DNA from: CBDHDJ01 sp965261645
GTDB taxonomy: Bacteria; Pseudomonadota; Alphaproteobacteria; SHVV01
DNA: 64,000 nt
Reading direction: 5' to 3'
Assembly: GCA_965261645.1 (NCBI GenBank)
Contig: CBDHDJ010000004.1
Location: forward strand, 372,001 to 436,000
The translations under genes were made by a program, and so were the position numbers. Positions 63,785-64,000 of this stretch are shown piece after piece (the stretch's first letter is position 1; the number at the start of each line of letters is the position of its first letter). The notes under the pieces are model-generated. The model saw only the letters and a program-made list of their open reading frames with translations, was not told the DNA's origin and did no database searches.

Positions 63785-63894
63785 ATAGGTGTGGCGGGCG
63801 CGGTGTTTGTCGGCGACGTGGAGTGCCGCGGCCAGCAGTCCGAGCCGGCGCGCGAGCCCGCTGATTCGCGGCGTCGCGTGAAAGGTGTAACGAG

Positions 63895-64000
63895 TTGCCG
63901 TTCAGCCTACTGAAATACGGCTTGACCCGTCGGCGGCCGAAGCGCTGGCTGCCGCCCCAGCCCGAGCTCAAGCCGAGCTACGACGTGGTGATCATCGGCG
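63895..64000 (+). CDS. FAD-dependent oxidoreductase, sarcosine oxidase beta-like (N-terminal part)
   Basis: A TTG start after AAAGGTG gives LPFSLLKYGLTRRRPKRWL and PPQPELKPSYDVVIIG, which runs into the dinucleotide-binding fold at the window edge. This start (PFSLLKYGLT) matches the sarcosine oxidase beta-subunit family, from recall. The rest lies outside the window. Confidence 0.65.
   Translation, partial: MPFSLLKYGLTRRRPKRWLPPQPELKPSYDVVIIG

Overview
The window comes from a GC-rich alphaproteobacterium, most like a Rhodospirillales-type lineage. This rests on a CtrA/SciP/ChpT regulatory set, a CheA with a fused receiver domain, alphaproteobacterial flagellar gene order, and perfect TTAA-N7-TTAAC CtrA-type boxes. 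The species cannot be named from the sequence alone.

Layout. 1-1.2 kb holds the end of a SPINDLY-type glycosyltransferase and a sugar epimerase. 1.2-28.1 kb is a flagellar region: flgL and flgK, a Sel1-repeat gene and an SRAP gene, then fliK-flgD-flgE, sciP, fliF-fliG-fliH-fliN, flhA-flhF-flhG, a second FliK-like gene, a small QueF-like fold protein, and the opposing fliJ-fliI. 28.2-38.5 kb holds ctrA and a chemotaxis/phosphorelay block (cheR, cheB, cheY, cheW, cheA, chpT). 38.7-47.8 kb is an NAD-dependent molybdenum formate dehydrogenase with its cofactor genes (modE-like, mobA, fdhD, moaA), a lipoprotein gene and nadK. 48.7-57.2 kb is a probable catabolic cluster: TetR, SDR, MFS, two paralogous amidohydrolases, RidA and an alpha/beta hydrolase. 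57.3-59.7 kb is two adjoining insertion sequences. 59.7-64 kb holds two class III cyclases, a small hypothetical protein, a cupin and the start of a FAD oxidoreductase.

The dominant story is insertion-sequence expansion and decay of the motility/CtrA locus. A 1444-bp element (IS5/IS1182-type DDE transposase, 4-bp YTAR target duplications) occurs five times. A 1512-bp IS3-type element occurs twice, once with the 1444-bp element nested inside it. These insertions split flgK, flhG and ctrA, separate ctrA from its CtrA-box region, and sit on a scar where the end of fliN, everything downstream of it and the front of flhA have been lost. Removing the elements in silico from flgK, flhG and ctrA restores uninterrupted frames of about 718, 263 and 240 codons, so those insertions look recent.

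In addition, fliF, fliG, fliH, flhA, flhF, fliI, cheR, cheA and the Sel1 gene (and probably the second fliK-like gene) each carry a single-base frameshift. The sixteen host genes between 38.7 and 61.2 kb all read intact. Either the motility regulon is being lost, or part of the frameshift load is sequence error; raw-read checking would decide. The IS insertions and the fliN/flhA deletion do not depend on that question.

Other points of interest are a ModE-like palindrome between fdhD and moaA, a likely sigma-54 promoter before fliK (in a locus that has probably lost its sigma-54 activator flbD), an IS3-type transposase gene with no stop codon inside the element, an IS5-type element with a coupled 53-codon extra ORF, and a three-fold 18-bp repeat in a cyclase gene.
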